Assembly: GCA_021845905.1 (NCBI GenBank) | Contig: JAJZVA010000004.1 | Coordinates: forward strand, 1 to 64,000 | Length of the DNA: 64,000 bases | Direction of reading: 5' to 3' | From: Pseudomonadota bacterium | Lineage (GTDB): Bacteria; Pseudomonadota; Alphaproteobacteria; Micavibrionales; UBA2020 | In this document: positions 34,090-43,888 of the stretch, in pieces | How positions within the stretch are numbered: the first letter of the stretch is position 1 | How the letters are laid out: the number at the start of each line of letters is the position of its first letter | Notes under the pieces: generated by a model | Told to the model about the DNA's origin: nothing | Databases searched by the model: none | What the model saw: the letters and a program-made list of their open reading frames with translations, nothing else | Translations under genes and position numbers: made by a program

Positions 34090-34650
34090 TCACGAACAGC
34101 GCCCGATCAGTTCCAGCCACAGGTTGGGCGGCGCATGCGGAACACAGGGCGCCGCGCTCAGCGCATAAAGCTTCCACGACTGGAACAACCCCGCGGAGAA
34201 AAGAAAAAAAGCCAAAAGCGGCGCCACCCACTTGCGGGTATGCAACGGCAAAAGGACGACAAGGCGGTAAACGCAATAAAACAGCACGGTCGCCGTGAAA
34301 AACGCCAGCGTTCCGTTGACGGTGTAAAAATGCGCCGTCTCCCGAAGGCGGCGGATATAGATGCCGTTCATCACCAGTCCGGCGACAAACGTTCCCGCCG
34401 CGAAAATTCCGCGATGGCGGGGATGCGCATGCCCGATACGCCGGGACACAATGTAGGAAAAAACGGCAAGCCCGGTCAGCAGGTCAAGCCCCGCGCTCAA
34501 AGGGTCGGTCAGGAAAAAAGCGCCATACTGAAAGCCCGCGCCGTGCATTCCCTTCGAAGCAAAAAGAAAAATTCCAAGCGCGGCAAGAGCGGCGGCCGGA
34601 ACAAGCGCGGAAAACATCAGCCTTTTATGCGTTTTCCAGTTCATCATCAA
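34090..34650 (-). CDS. Integral membrane protein of unknown function
   Basis: 186 residues with five hydrophobic segments (LMFSALVPAAALAALGIFLF, LSAGLDLLTGLAVFSYI, GIFAAGTFVAGLVMNGI, TLAFFTATVLFYCVYRLVVL, VAPLLAFFLFSAGLFQ). The general pattern resembles DUF2231-type membrane proteins. The short tail has two Cys. It lies downstream of cpaB in the same direction, 56 bp away, and could be part of that cluster. Confidence 0.6.
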   Translation of the reverse strand: MMMNWKTHKRLMFSALVPAAALAALGIFLFASKGMHGAGFQYGAFFLTDPLSAGLDLLTGLAVFSYIVSRRIGHAHPRHRGIFAAGTFVAGLVMNGIYIRRLRETAHFYTVNGTLAFFTATVLFYCVYRLVVLLPLHTRKWVAPLLAFFLFSAGLFQSWKLYALSAAPCVPHAPPNLWLELIGRCS

Positions 34651-34705
34651 TCACCATGCCTTGAAACGCACAACCGGTGCGCGATGGAAATGCCAAGCTT
34701 GAAAA

Positions 34706-35569
34706 TCATTGCCCGACCGGGCGCACAGGCACGTTCTCGACCGCATTGCCGTTGTAAAGCCTGACTTCCGGCCCGCCGGTTCCGCGGTCTTCCACGCGGG
34801 CGTTGAGCTCTTGCATGACCTGGCTGATATCGACATCGGTGACCGTCCGCTCAGGCGTTTTCTTATTGTCGCCAAGCCGGCGAAGCGCAAGATACAAAGT
34901 GCCCATCTGGCTGGCCAGCGCCAAAGTCTGCGCGCCCTTCGGCGTCACCTCAAGCGTCACCGTCCGCGCTATCTTGGCGCTGTGGTCGGTGCTTTTGTCC
35001 TTCTGGTCGACGGCCAGAACCTTGACGTCGCTTAAAATAACCTCGCTCGCCTGCTGGGCGATGATATCCGGCGCAGCATCGCGCTCGCGGCTGGAAACAC
35101 GCGGCGTATAGGAAAGGATGACATCCACGTGATCTCCCGGAGAGACGAAGCCGGCGGCGCCGGTGTTGGCGCGCACGTTGATCGACATCGCGCGCATGCC
35201 GGGAGCGATGAACGCCTCCAGAAAATCGCCCTTCGCGCTTGTAATGATGGACTCGGTCGTGACAGGTTCGTCGGCTTCGAGGTCATGGCGCAAGGGCGAT
35301 CCGTAATAGGACAGCTTGGCCGGATCCGGCTGGTCGGATTTTTTGATCAAGCCTTGATAAAGAAGATTCTTCGGCCATGGACGCCAATAGACGTCGGCGG
35401 CCAGAAGCTTTTGCCCTGCGAACAGCATCTTGCTGGCGGCCAGAATCTGCACGGTCGGCTCCTTTGCGCCGCCGACCCTTTTCGGCGACAGGCCATGGTC
35501 GACAAGCATGGCGACAACGATGGCGATTATCACGCCGCCGCCCATAATCATCAGAATGCTTTTATTCAT
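34706..35569 (-). CDS. cpaB: Flp pilus assembly protein CpaB/RcpC
   Basis: About 287 residues from the ATG at 35569 (GGGGGAT upstream). An N-terminal membrane anchor (ILMIMGGGVIIAIVVAMLV) is followed by an SAF/beta-clip domain (ILAASKMLFAGQKLLAADVY) and the CpaB middle part (MRAMSINVRANTGAAGFVSP, GDHVDVILSY). It is a periplasmic partner of the Tad secretin. No CpaA, secretin, ATPase or Flp pilin gene lies in the window, so the rest of the system must be elsewhere. Confidence 0.88.
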   Translation of the reverse strand: MNKSILMIMGGGVIIAIVVAMLVDHGLSPKRVGGAKEPTVQILAASKMLFAGQKLLAADVYWRPWPKNLLYQGLIKKSDQPDPAKLSYYGSPLRHDLEADEPVTTESIITSAKGDFLEAFIAPGMRAMSINVRANTGAAGFVSPGDHVDVILSYTPRVSSRERDAAPDIIAQQASEVILSDVKVLAVDQKDKSTDHSAKIARTVTLEVTPKGAQTLALASQMGTLYLALRRLGDNKKTPERTVTDVDISQVMQELNARVEDRGTGGPEVRLYNGNAVENVPVRPVGQ

Positions 35570-35672
35570 GTCATCCCCCAAACACTGCCTTCAGCGTAAC
35601 ATCCGCCCGCGCGGACAGGCAAGAAAAAGCTCTTTTTGCACAGTGTTTTAAGGAAAGTCAACAGGCGTATTT

Positions 35673-36341
35673 TCAGTAGCCTCCCCCAAATCCATATCCG
35701 CTAGATCCGCCTGAATCATGGCCGCTGCAACCGCAACTGTGGCCATGGGCGCAGGTTGAGGTCGATGTGTCGGATGACGTCGAGGTATCCGACGTCGTGG
35801 ATGTGGAAGTCGACGTTCCGGAATCCGTTCCCGATCCCGAACCGCTGCCCGACGACGTGTCCGACGAAGAAGACGGCGGCGCATAGGCCACCGCCGGAAT
35901 AGGCGTTCTCGACTCGCCGCTCAGCGTCATCGCCGACCAGGTCGATGGCAAAAACGGGATGATCGTATTGAAGACATAGCTGCCGTTGAATTGTATGTAG
36001 TTCACTCCGTCGACGGTCGAGCGGTTGACCGTGACCTGCAACCCCGACGCGGCCGAGGAATAAATATCCGCCATGCGCGCCTGGGCGTAGGACTGGAAAG
36101 CGCTGTTCGAGGCGTCGCTGTGCGTCAGGGCGTAGCGCGAGGTATTGTCGAGCGCCGACTGCAGCGCGCTTTGCGCCCAAAGCGCCCGCCCGCCCTCGAT
36201 GGTCCCGAAGACGGTGGTCATGAACGCCATGGAGATCATCGCGAACTCGACGGCCATCGCGCCGCGCCTGTTCCTGATGAAGCGGAAAAACCTGTTGCGG
36301 CATGCATGTCCGGCGTTTTTTATCCTGTTGTTGCTTTCCAT
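35673..36341 (-). CDS. TadE-like pseudopilin with Ser/Thr and Cys/His-rich tail
   Basis: About 222 residues from the ATG at 36341. After a basic start comes the TadE signature RRGAMAVEFAMISMAFMTTV (prepilin-like cleavage region and helix). A globular part follows. The last about 60 residues are low complexity: runs of Ser, Asp, Gly and Thr, then CAHGHSCGCSGH and a Gly/Tyr end. This tail is unusual for TadE and could bind metal or be glycosylated. It is in a row with two other Tad-type genes. Confidence 0.8.
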   Translation of the reverse strand: MESNNRIKNAGHACRNRFFRFIRNRRGAMAVEFAMISMAFMTTVFGTIEGGRALWAQSALQSALDNTSRYALTHSDASNSAFQSYAQARMADIYSSAASGLQVTVNRSTVDGVNYIQFNGSYVFNTIIPFLPSTWSAMTLSGESRTPIPAVAYAPPSSSSDTSSGSGSGSGTDSGTSTSTSTTSDTSTSSDTSTSTCAHGHSCGCSGHDSGGSSGYGFGGGY

Positions 36342-36357
36342 TTTTACCTCCTGTTTT

Positions 36358-36807
36358 CTAGCGCGCATATTCCATGCGCGCATATCCTGTCAAAGTAATC
36401 GTCGACGGCAATCCCGGCCATGGCAGTAGCGGCGTGTAGGTGCCTGTGATGGTCGTCGAAAAGAAACTGCGCATCACGCTTCCGTCGGAACAGCTGCCGC
36501 TGCAACTGACGTAATTTCCATTGGCGCATTCGCAATCCGTCTGCGTTGTATAGGTGACGGACGGCGCCGTCGTGTAAAGAGAGCTCTGCTGAATGACGTC
36601 TTGCCCGACTTTGCCGGTGCTGCCGCCCTCGATGACGTAAAGGTCCGACTGGTCGGCCAGCTGCTGCAAGGCCAGCGCCTTCGAAATATACATCGAATAA
36701 TCGACCATGCCCATCAGGATGATGGCCAGCAACGGAACGATGATCGCGAACTCGATCGCCGCGACCCCTCTCTCGTCCTTCCGCAATCTGGCGAACATCT
36801 TTCCCAT
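36358..36807 (-). CDS. TadE-family pilus assembly protein
   Basis: 149 residues from the ATG at 36807, two bases after the preceding stop. The N-terminal signature is RKDERGVAAIEFAIIVPLLA followed by a hydrophobic helix. The mature part has three to four Cys (DCECANGNYVSCSGSCSDGS). TadE proteins are minor pseudopilins processed by a prepilin peptidase and needed for Flp pilus function. Confidence 0.85.
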   Translation of the reverse strand: MGKMFARLRKDERGVAAIEFAIIVPLLAIILMGMVDYSMYISKALALQQLADQSDLYVIEGGSTGKVGQDVIQQSSLYTTAPSVTYTTQTDCECANGNYVSCSGSCSDGSVMRSFFSTTITGTYTPLLPWPGLPSTITLTGYARMEYAR

Positions 36808-36809
36808 GT

Positions 36810-38069
36810 CTACTGCACCAATATCACGGCGGGGATGCCGATCGCCTTCGTGCCGTCGCCGTTGCCGCTGGTGGAACAGTTGCTGCCGATCGCGGGCGTA
36901 CCGTGGAAAACGATATTGTTGGCGATGATCTTCGTGCACATGTTCGAAGTGTCGACGGAGGTCGTGCCGCCGTAATCGACTTCGCAGCTCGGCGCGTAGA
37001 AGACGCCGCTGAACGCGACCGCCGCATTGCCCTCGAAATTGTCCGTGCAGGGCTGCGGCGTGTTGCGATCCTGATAGACGGCGACGCCCGCGTAATCCCC
37101 CGTTGTCGGCGCCGTCAGGGTAATGCCGCCACCGCCTGTCACATTCATCGTGCCGTACGTGCCGCCCGATCCCGCGCTGTTGGTGAGCACGACGGTCACG
37201 CCGTTGCCCGTCACCTGCGTTTGCCCCGAGAGGGAAAAGTTTCCGCCGTCTATATAATACGTGCCTGGCGTCATGGTCGTGTCGCCGTTGAAGACGATGC
37301 CGCCGCAATAAGTGCCCGGACCGTAATAGGCGACAGGGCCCGCCGCCTGCTGCGCCGCCGTGCAGGTCTGCGTCTCGCCGGTCACGCCGAGATTGGCGTA
37401 AGGATCGGGAATTTGCGACGCGTTGGTGCGCATGCTGTTATAATTGAACGTGCCGCCGCCGTTTTGCGAATAATTGCCCGCGATGTTGACGTCGCCGACA
37501 TTGACCGTCACGTTGCCGTTGAGCTGCAAGGCGTCGGGGCTGGTGGAATTCATGGCAAGGCCGCATCCGCTGGCGTTGAGGGTCACGTTGCCCGAGGTGG
37601 TGATCGAAGGGTCCGCCGTCTGGCCGAGGCCGAGCATGCAGAACACGCCGTCCGGCGCCTCGACCTGCGCCGTCGCGGATACGCCTATCGAAACAGGTTT
37701 GCTGCTGATCAGTTTGTAAAAGTACGTATCGGCGGGCTGGGTCAGAGACACCTGCACCGAGGGGTCGCCCGCGCCGTCGCCGTTGGATTTGATGTAAATC
37801 TGCGGCGTGCCTTTATAGCCGTTGTTGGCGGCCTCGTCGTCCACAGCATTGTCCGCCGCGTTTTGCGACATGCCGTCGGCGAGCGCATAGCCGCCGGCCA
37901 GCGCGGCGGCGTCCGCCTGCTGCTGCAATTCGTTTCTCTGCCGCAACCAGTTGCCGACGTCGACGCCCAGCGCCACGGCGCCCATGAGGACGGTGAACAT
38001 GATGGCGATGATCGGCGCGAACGCGCCCTCGTTGTCGACGACAAAGTTCCTGATGGACATGCGAATCAT
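36810..38069 (-). CDS. TadG-like protein (putative Flp pilus-assembly TadE/G domain)
   Basis: 419 residues. The N-terminal block DNEGAFAPIIAIMFTVLMGA, then VALGVDVGNWLRQRNELQQQ and ADAAALAGGYAL, is the TadG/pilus-assembly anchor. The rest is Gly-, Asn- and Thr-rich with beta-helix-like repeats (NVTLNASGCGLAMNS, GNVTVNVGDVNIAGNYSQN, GGIVFNGDTTMTPGTYYIDG), an adhesin-like region exposed to the periplasm or surface. It has no VWA MIDAS motif, unlike some TadG proteins. Confidence 0.8.
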   Translation of the reverse strand: MIRMSIRNFVVDNEGAFAPIIAIMFTVLMGAVALGVDVGNWLRQRNELQQQADAAALAGGYALADGMSQNAADNAVDDEAANNGYKGTPQIYIKSNGDGAGDPSVQVSLTQPADTYFYKLISSKPVSIGVSATAQVEAPDGVFCMLGLGQTADPSITTSGNVTLNASGCGLAMNSTSPDALQLNGNVTVNVGDVNIAGNYSQNGGGTFNYNSMRTNASQIPDPYANLGVTGETQTCTAAQQAAGPVAYYGPGTYCGGIVFNGDTTMTPGTYYIDGGNFSLSGQTQVTGNGVTVVLTNSAGSGGTYGTMNVTGGGGITLTAPTTGDYAGVAVYQDRNTPQPCTDNFEGNAAVAFSGVFYAPSCEVDYGGTTSVDTSNMCTKIIANNIVFHGTPAIGSNCSTSGNGDGTKAIGIPAVILVQ

Positions 38070-38318
38070 CGGCCCCCGCCTTCATTCAGCCGCCGCGTGG
38101 CGGCAACGCTGCACCATCTTCAATATTAACGCGTCCGACCTAAAAAAATGTAAATATTCCCGTGTGTACCTTTAAAACTTTATTAAATATCTATTCTATT
38201 GATTTCATTTGTATAAAAGCGGTGACGGGAGCCCACCACGCGGATGGTCGCGCCAATATTAATACTGATGAAAGAACGCCCGCGAAAATCGCATAAATAG
38301 TTGTTTTGAATAAATATT
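38070..38318. promoter_or_regulatory. Promoter region of the Tad cluster
   Basis: No gene. AT-rich in its middle (38140-38215). It probably holds the promoter for the TadG/TadE/CpaB genes. Confidence 0.3.
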
Positions 38319-40013
38319 TCAAAACTGCGCCGTCAGCGTGAAGAAGAACCGGACATGCTTGTTGTGCGTCGTACCCACGGTGCGGGTCAGCGGCAAAGCC
38401 GCCTCCAGAGCGCCGGAAAGCATTGGCGTGAAAACCGTCCGTATCCCGACGCCCGTATCGGCCAGCGACGCGATGCGGCTCGACGCGGAACTGCTGTCCG
38501 GATCCCAGACCTTGCCGATATCGTAAAAGCCGTAAGCCTGATAGGACCGCAACCAGGGTTTTTCGACCGCGCCGTTGTAACGCAGCTCCGCCCGCGCGGC
38601 GACTCCGTCCTCGCCGGTGATTTCGGAAGGATCGTAGGCGCTGCCGAAAGCCGCGCCGCCGACGCCGAATTCCTCCGACGCCAGCAGCGTATCCGCCGAC
38701 TTCTGTCCGGACACCGCGGCATAAAGCTCTACTTTGTCGCTGATCCGCTGCAGGCGCGACAGCTGCGCCGTAACCTTGGTGAAATCGCTGCGCCCGTTGA
38801 CGCGCGACATGTTCGGCGTGCCGGGCGTCGTCGGGTTGAAAAGCCCGAGGCCTCGGCTGACCTGCGCCGTCAGCGTGTTGACGCCGACGAAACGGTCGGC
38901 GAACTGCCAGGTCGCGCCGAGACGCAGCACGCTCAGGCGGTCCGCCGTCGTGGACGTGACGAGATTGTCCGTGTAGGTGCTGTCGAGATAATCAAAGCGC
39001 AGCGTGGCGGAAAGATTTGTCCACCGCGCGCGGATGAAAGGATAACTTACCTGCACGAAGGCGCTTTGCGCCTGCCCGTTGATGGCGAACGGCGCAAGCG
39101 AATAGCCCGGCTGGTCGTAGCTGACGTTCGCGCCGAGAGAAAGCGACGTTCCCCGCGCGTCGAGCGGCACGGTGTAAGTCACGCCGCCATAGGTCATCTC
39201 GGCATTGTCGGCGGTGCGCGAAATCTGCACGGCAAGAGAATCGAAGCGCCCGGCCGGCCCGTTGAGCCGCGTCGTCACGCTCGCCTGCAGCGGGCCGAGA
39301 TAGCGCGTGCCGCGATTGTCCGTTTCCAGCGTGACGCTGACGTTTGTGCGTGAAACAAATATGGTGACGTCGGATGCGCCCACCGTATGCGGCGCGGCGG
39401 ACAGCACCGCCCGCGCGCGCAGGCCCGGCAAGTCGTTCATTAGCAAAAGCACGCGCTGGAGCGTTTTCATGTTGAGCGGACGGGCGTTTTCAACCGGCGC
39501 GGCCATTTTGTAAAGAAAAGCGTCATCCCCGCCGCCCGGCCCGCGAATGACGACCTTGTGCACGAAGCCTTCTATCGCGCGGAGCCGCACCGCGCCGTTG
39601 CGGATGGTTTGCGGCGGAACGACGACGCTGGTCAGGATATATCCGTCGTTGCGGTATTTCGCCGTCAGTTCTTGCGCCAGCGCGTAAATATCAGTGAGCG
39701 TGACGGTTTTGCCGATCTCCGCCGCATAGAGCGGGCGGATCTCGGCGGGCTTGTAAACCGTCATGCCGCCGACGCGCACGCTTTCTAGCACGAATTTGTA
39801 TTTTCCCGCGCCCTGCGGCGCGGAAACAGGCGCGGCGCGGCTGACGCCGCTGACCTCGGGCGCCGCCAGCTGCCGTTCCTCCTGCGGTGCAAGCTGTTGC
39901 TGCACGCGCGAGGGAAGAACGGAACTGGGAAGCGCCGTAGCGAACGCCGCGCACGGCGTCAGACAGGCGACAACGACGGCCGCAGAGATGGTTCTTAAAA
40001 AAATATTTTTCAT
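38319..40013 (-). CDS. Two-partner secretion transporter (TpsB/FhaC-ShlB type)
   Basis: 564 residues. A signal peptide (to AAFA, about residue 25) is followed by a Gln/Pro-rich linker and a POTRA domain (YKFVLESVRVGGMTVYKPAE to AIEGFVHKVVIRG). A 16-strand barrel contains the VRGF-equivalent region EEFGVGGAAFGSAYDPSEIT and ends in Phe (FTLTAQF). It should export a large TpsA exoprotein through the outer membrane. No TpsA gene is nearby. The TadG-like adhesin gene directly downstream is the only large surface-protein gene in line. Confidence 0.85.
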   Translation of the reverse strand: MKNIFLRTISAAVVVACLTPCAAFATALPSSVLPSRVQQQLAPQEERQLAAPEVSGVSRAAPVSAPQGAGKYKFVLESVRVGGMTVYKPAEIRPLYAAEIGKTVTLTDIYALAQELTAKYRNDGYILTSVVVPPQTIRNGAVRLRAIEGFVHKVVIRGPGGGDDAFLYKMAAPVENARPLNMKTLQRVLLLMNDLPGLRARAVLSAAPHTVGASDVTIFVSRTNVSVTLETDNRGTRYLGPLQASVTTRLNGPAGRFDSLAVQISRTADNAEMTYGGVTYTVPLDARGTSLSLGANVSYDQPGYSLAPFAINGQAQSAFVQVSYPFIRARWTNLSATLRFDYLDSTYTDNLVTSTTADRLSVLRLGATWQFADRFVGVNTLTAQVSRGLGLFNPTTPGTPNMSRVNGRSDFTKVTAQLSRLQRISDKVELYAAVSGQKSADTLLASEEFGVGGAAFGSAYDPSEITGEDGVAARAELRYNGAVEKPWLRSYQAYGFYDIGKVWDPDSSSASSRIASLADTGVGIRTVFTPMLSGALEAALPLTRTVGTTHNKHVRFFFTLTAQF

Positions 40014-40201
40014 AGGTTCTTAAGAAAAAAACACATGCTTATAATCTAAAAGAAAAAAAGCAGTTCCGGTATAAAATTGTCCCGCGTCGTCTTCAGCCGA
40101 CAGTCATCGAAGGAAAGATAAGCATTCTCAATGCCCGCGCTTTTGTGATATCTCCTTTTGCACGAGCGCGCGGCAAACCATCAAAACAAGCATCAGGCAT
40201 T

Positions 40202-41758
40202 ATGACAGAAAAACAGCACGATAAAGTCATCATTCTCGATTTCGGCTCGCAAGTGACGCAGCTGATCGCCCGCCGCGTGCGCGAAGCCGGCGTTTATTGC
40301 GAGCTGCTTCCGTTTTCGACGCCGCTCGCGGACATCAAAGCCCGCGCGCCGAAAGCGATTATTCTTTCCGGCGGCCCCGCATCGGTGACGGAAGAAAACA
40401 GCCCGCGCATCCCCGCCGGTTTGCTGGAGATGGGCCTGCCGGTGCTCGGCATCTGCTACGGCCTCCAGGCGATGTGCGCCGCGCTGGGCGGAAAGGTCGA
40501 AGGATCGGACAAGAATGAACACGGGCGCGAGTTCGGCCGCGCGAAGATAGAGCTCAACGACAGCCCGCTTTTCTCAGGCGTTGCAAAAAAAGAAGTCTGG
40601 ATGAGCCACGGCGACAGCGTCACCAGACTGCCGGAAGGGTTCACCGCCATCGCCCATACAAACACATGCCCCTTCGCCGCCGTCGCTGACGAGGCGCGCA
40701 AGTTCTACGGCGTGCAGTTTCATCCCGAAGTCGTGCATACGCCGGACGGCGCGCGGATGCTTAAAAATTTTCTGCTTGATATCGCCGGTTGCCGCGCCGA
40801 CTGGACAATGGCCGCATTCCGCGACGAAAGCATCGCCAAAATCCGCGCACAGGTCGGAAAAGGGCGCGTCATCTGCGGCGTCTCCGGCGGCGTCGATTCA
40901 ACCGTCGTCGCCGCGCTGCTGCACGAGGCGATCGGCAACCGCCTCACCTGCATCTTCGTCGATACCGGGCTGATGCGCCACAACGAGGCGACGGAAGTCG
41001 TGGGATTGTTCCGCGACCATTTCAACATTCCGCTGATCCACGAGGACGCTGGTGCCTTATTCCTCGAACGTCTCGCGGGCGTCGACGACCCCGAAAAAAA
41101 ACGCAAGATCATCGGCAAAGCCTTCATAGACGTATTCACCGCCGCTCAAGGCAAGGCGGGCGAAGCGGAGTTCCTCGCCCAAGGCACGCTTTATCCCGAC
41201 GTGATCGAGAGCGTCTCGCCGCACGGCGGCCCCGCCGTCACCATCAAATCCCACCACAACGTCGGCGGCATGCCCAAAGACGTGAAGTTCAAAATCGTCG
41301 AGCCATTGCGCATGCTCTTCAAGGATGAAGTGCGGGCATTGGGGCGCGAACTCGGCATTCCCGAAAAATTCATCGGCCGCCATCCCTTCCCCGGCCCCGG
41401 CCTCGCCATCCGCATTCCCGGGGCGGTGACGGCGGACAAAGTTTCCATCCTCCAAAAGGCCGACGCAATCTTCATCGAGGAACTGCATAAAAACGATCTT
41501 TACAATGCAACATGGCAGGCCTTCGCCGTGCTGTTGCCGGTGAAAACCGTCGGCGTGATGGGCGACGGGCGCACCTATGATCACGTTCTCGCCCTGCGCG
41601 CCGTAACATCGGTGGATGGCATGACGGCGGATTTCGCCGCGTTGCCGCATGATTTTCTGGGGCGCGTCGCCGTAAGAATCGTGAATGAAGTGCGCGGCAT
41701 CAACCGCGTCGTCTACGACATCACTTCAAAACCGCCCGGCACGATCGAGTGGGAATGA
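40202..41758 (+). CDS. guaA: GMP synthase (glutamine-hydrolysing)
   Basis: 518 residues from the ATG at 40202. The N-terminal class I glutamine amidotransferase has nucleophile Cys 85 in LGICYGLQ and His/Glu in QFHPEV. The ATP-pyrophosphatase domain has VSGGVDST, and the C-terminal dimerisation domain ends KPPGTIEWE. It converts XMP to GMP using ATP and glutamine. It is transcribed alone; TATAAT at 40040-40045 may be its -10 element. Confidence 0.97.
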   Translation: MTEKQHDKVIILDFGSQVTQLIARRVREAGVYCELLPFSTPLADIKARAPKAIILSGGPASVTEENSPRIPAGLLEMGLPVLGICYGLQAMCAALGGKVEGSDKNEHGREFGRAKIELNDSPLFSGVAKKEVWMSHGDSVTRLPEGFTAIAHTNTCPFAAVADEARKFYGVQFHPEVVHTPDGARMLKNFLLDIAGCRADWTMAAFRDESIAKIRAQVGKGRVICGVSGGVDSTVVAALLHEAIGNRLTCIFVDTGLMRHNEATEVVGLFRDHFNIPLIHEDAGALFLERLAGVDDPEKKRKIIGKAFIDVFTAAQGKAGEAEFLAQGTLYPDVIESVSPHGGPAVTIKSHHNVGGMPKDVKFKIVEPLRMLFKDEVRALGRELGIPEKFIGRHPFPGPGLAIRIPGAVTADKVSILQKADAIFIEELHKNDLYNATWQAFAVLLPVKTVGVMGDGRTYDHVLALRAVTSVDGMTADFAALPHDFLGRVAVRIVNEVRGINRVVYDITSKPPGTIEWE

Positions 41759-41793
41759 AAGGTTCTTTTAACGGCCTGACTTACAAGAATTGT

Positions 41794-41815
41794 CGTTTTT
41801 AGAAACGGTTTTTGG
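41794..41815 (+). terminator. Weak terminator after guaA
   Basis: CGTTT, loop TTAG, AAACG, then GTTTTTGG, 35 bp after the stop codon. A short stem, so confidence is limited. Confidence 0.45.
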
Positions 41816-41884
41816 TATCTTTTGATTTCAAGGAGTTAAAAATTCCAACTACAAAGATACTACAAACTCTACGAAGTAAACACG

Positions 41885-42028
41885 GTGAAAAAAGCATTTT
41901 TATCCGATGAACTTTCAGGCAAAAGGGTCGTTTTAAAACGACATGCAATTGACCTTGCCGAAAAAATGTTTCTCTATGTTGATCAAGACAGAAAGCGTCT
42001 TCGGGAATTTTTGCCATGGGTATCATGA
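41885..42028 (+). pseudogene. N-terminal fragment of a RimJ/RimL-type acetyltransferase
   Basis: From the GTG at 41885 the frame gives 47 residues to a TGA. GKRVVLKRHAIDLAEKMFLY and then DQDRKRLREFLPWVS match the first strand and helix of ribosomal-protein-like GNAT acetyltransferases (LR...A..L...V...R..L..WLPW). The acetyl-CoA domain is missing; the ABC permease gene follows on the other strand 28 bp later. It is a deletion remnant. Confidence 0.6.
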
Positions 42029-42056
42029 CGGCCGGAAGCATAAGAGAATATCCTTC

Positions 42057-42830
42057 TCAGTTCCTGAGCCTGTACCCGCTTTTGAAGATCCACGCCGTCA
42101 CGCCAAGGCAGATGACGAAGAACGCGCCGATCACGGCAAGGCTGGTGCCCACGGCGACGTCCGCATGGCCGTAAAAACTCCAGCGGAACCCGCTGATCAG
42201 GTAGACGACCGGGTTCGCCAGCGACACTTTCTGCCAGAAGGGCGGCAACATTCTGATGGAATAAAAACTGCCGCCGAGGAACGACAGCGGCGTCACGACC
42301 AGCAACGGGATAAGCTGCAACTGCTCGAAATTGTCCGCCCAGATGCCGATAATGAAGCCAAGAAGACTGAAAGTCGTACACGTCAGAACCAGAAATCCGA
42401 CCATCCATGCGGGATGCAGGATATGCAGCGGCACAAAAAAGAAGGAAATGAAAAGGATAATCAGCCCTGTCGCGATCGCCTTCATGGCCGCCGCGCCCAC
42501 ATAGCCGCACAGCACCTCGATGAAAGAAACCGGCGCGGACAAAACCTCGTAAATCGTGCCGGTGAAACGCGGAAAATAGATCGCGAAGGAGGCGAAGGAA
42601 ATGCTCTGCGACAAAACCGTCTGCATAATCAGCCCCGGCACGATGAAGGCGGCGTAACTCACCCCGCCGACGGCGGAGATGCGCGTGCCGATGGCCGCGC
42701 CGAAGACGATGAAATACAAAACCGTCGACAGGACGGGCGAGACGATGCTCTGCACCAGCGCGCGCCGCGCGCGGGCCATCTCGTAGCGCAATATGGCGCG
42801 GATCGCCCGTGCATTGAGGGACATGCTCAT
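42057..42830 (-). CDS. ABC-2 type permease
   Basis: 257 residues with six hydrophobic segments, e.g. [70 protein letters not shown]. The LGGSFY and [14 protein letters not shown] blocks are typical of ABC-2 exporters for polysaccharides, drugs or antibiotics. It pairs with the ATPase gene that overlaps it by 4 bp. The substrate is unknown. Confidence 0.9.
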   Translation of the reverse strand: MSMSLNARAIRAILRYEMARARRALVQSIVSPVLSTVLYFIVFGAAIGTRISAVGGVSYAAFIVPGLIMQTVLSQSISFASFAIYFPRFTGTIYEVLSAPVSFIEVLCGYVGAAAMKAIATGLIILFISFFFVPLHILHPAWMVGFLVLTCTTFSLLGFIIGIWADNFEQLQLIPLLVVTPLSFLGGSFYSIRMLPPFWQKVSLANPVVYLISGFRWSFYGHADVAVGTSLAVIGAFFVICLGVTAWIFKSGYRLRN

Positions 42831-43750
42831 GACCGCCCCACCAGACGGATGAAAATTTCCTCGAGGCTGCTCTGGCGCGCGCTGATGTCGCTGTAGGCGA
42901 TGCCTTCCGCCCGCAAACGATCGAGAAGAGCAGCGATGCCGGTGTCGCCGCTGTCGGTTTCATACGTCATGACGATCCGCCGCCCGTCTTCAGACAGCGA
43001 AAGGTCGAACGCCGACAAGGCGGACGGAAGTGCGGCGCAAGGCCCGGCAAGCTCGACCAGAAGCTCCTTCTTGCCTAGTTTTTTCATCAGCGTTTCTTTT
43101 TTCTCGGTCAGGATGAGACTGCCTCTGTTGATCACGCCGATACGGTCTGCAATCTCTTCCGCCTCTTCGAGGTAATGGGTGGTGAGAATGATCGTCACGC
43201 CCGCTTCGCGCAAAAGCCGCACCTGCTCCCACATGGATTTGCGCAGTTCGACGTCGACGCCTGCGGTCGGTTCGTCGAGGAAAAGCACCTGCGGTTCGTG
43301 CGCCAGCGCCTTGGCGATCATCACGCGGCGCTTCATACCTCCGGAAAGGCGGCGGATTTGCGTGTCTTTTTTGTCCCACAAAGAAAAGCGCTTGAGGATA
43401 TCCTCGATAAACGCGGGGTCGGGCGGCTTGTCGAACAGCCCGCGGCTGAAAGAGACCGTATCCCATGGCGTTTCGAAATGCTCGATCGTCAGCTCCTGCG
43501 GCACGAGGCCGATAGCCTTGCGCGCCGCGCGGTAATCCGCCGCGATGTCGTGTCCGCAGACCGTCACCGTGCCGCCGCTTTTTTTAAGAATGCCGCAAAC
43601 AGCGCTGATCAGCGTCGTCTTTCCCGCGCCGTTCGGTCCAAGCAGGGCGAAAATCTCGCCGCGTTCTATGTCGAGGTCGATCGCCTTCAGCGCCGAGAAC
43701 CCGCCCGCATAGGTCTTGCTGAGGCCTTTGATGGAGAGAGCTGGTGTCAT
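42827..43750 (-). CDS. ABC transporter ATP-binding protein (exporter type)
   Basis: About 307 residues from the ATG at 43750. Walker A GPNGAGKT (38-45), signature LSGGMKRR, Walker [13 protein letters not shown] and the H-loop [11 protein letters not shown]. The C-terminal extension of about 90 residues, ending [14 protein letters not shown], is typical of DrrA/NodI-like exporters and pairs with the ABC-2 permease. Confidence 0.93.
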   Translation of the reverse strand: MTPALSIKGLSKTYAGGFSALKAIDLDIERGEIFALLGPNGAGKTTLISAVCGILKKSGGTVTVCGHDIAADYRAARKAIGLVPQELTIEHFETPWDTVSFSRGLFDKPPDPAFIEDILKRFSLWDKKDTQIRRLSGGMKRRVMIAKALAHEPQVLFLDEPTAGVDVELRKSMWEQVRLLREAGVTIILTTHYLEEAEEIADRIGVINRGSLILTEKKETLMKKLGKKELLVELAGPCAALPSALSAFDLSLSEDGRRIVMTYETDSGDTGIAALLDRLRAEGIAYSDISARQSSLEEIFIRLVGRS

Positions 43751-43837
43751 GGGCTTGGCATCGGTCCTTGAATTGCGCGTTTGAACGAGTATAGATTTCC
43801 AAGGCTGAAAGTACAGGCTCAATCAGGCTTTCTGCAT

Positions 43838-43874
43838 AAAAAACACGCGCCTTGCTGAAAAGACGCGTGTTTTA
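43838..43874. terminator. Terminator between the DUF1566 gene and the ABC genes
   Basis: AAAAAACACGCG ... CGCGTGTTTT: a 7-bp GC stem flanked by A and T runs, 15 bp after the DUF1566 gene's stop on the minus strand. Confidence 0.8.
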
Positions 43875-43888
43875 TTCAAGCTCCGTTA

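Noticed and set aside
36903-38129. A 408-codon plus-strand frame opposite the TadG-like gene
   Set aside because: A shadow of the TadG-like gene; composition is Arg/Ala/Val with no fold signature.
41850-41876. TACAAA words in 9-11 bp steps after guaA, similar to the element's array
   Set aside because: Only three poor copies and uneven steps; likely chance in AT-rich sequence.
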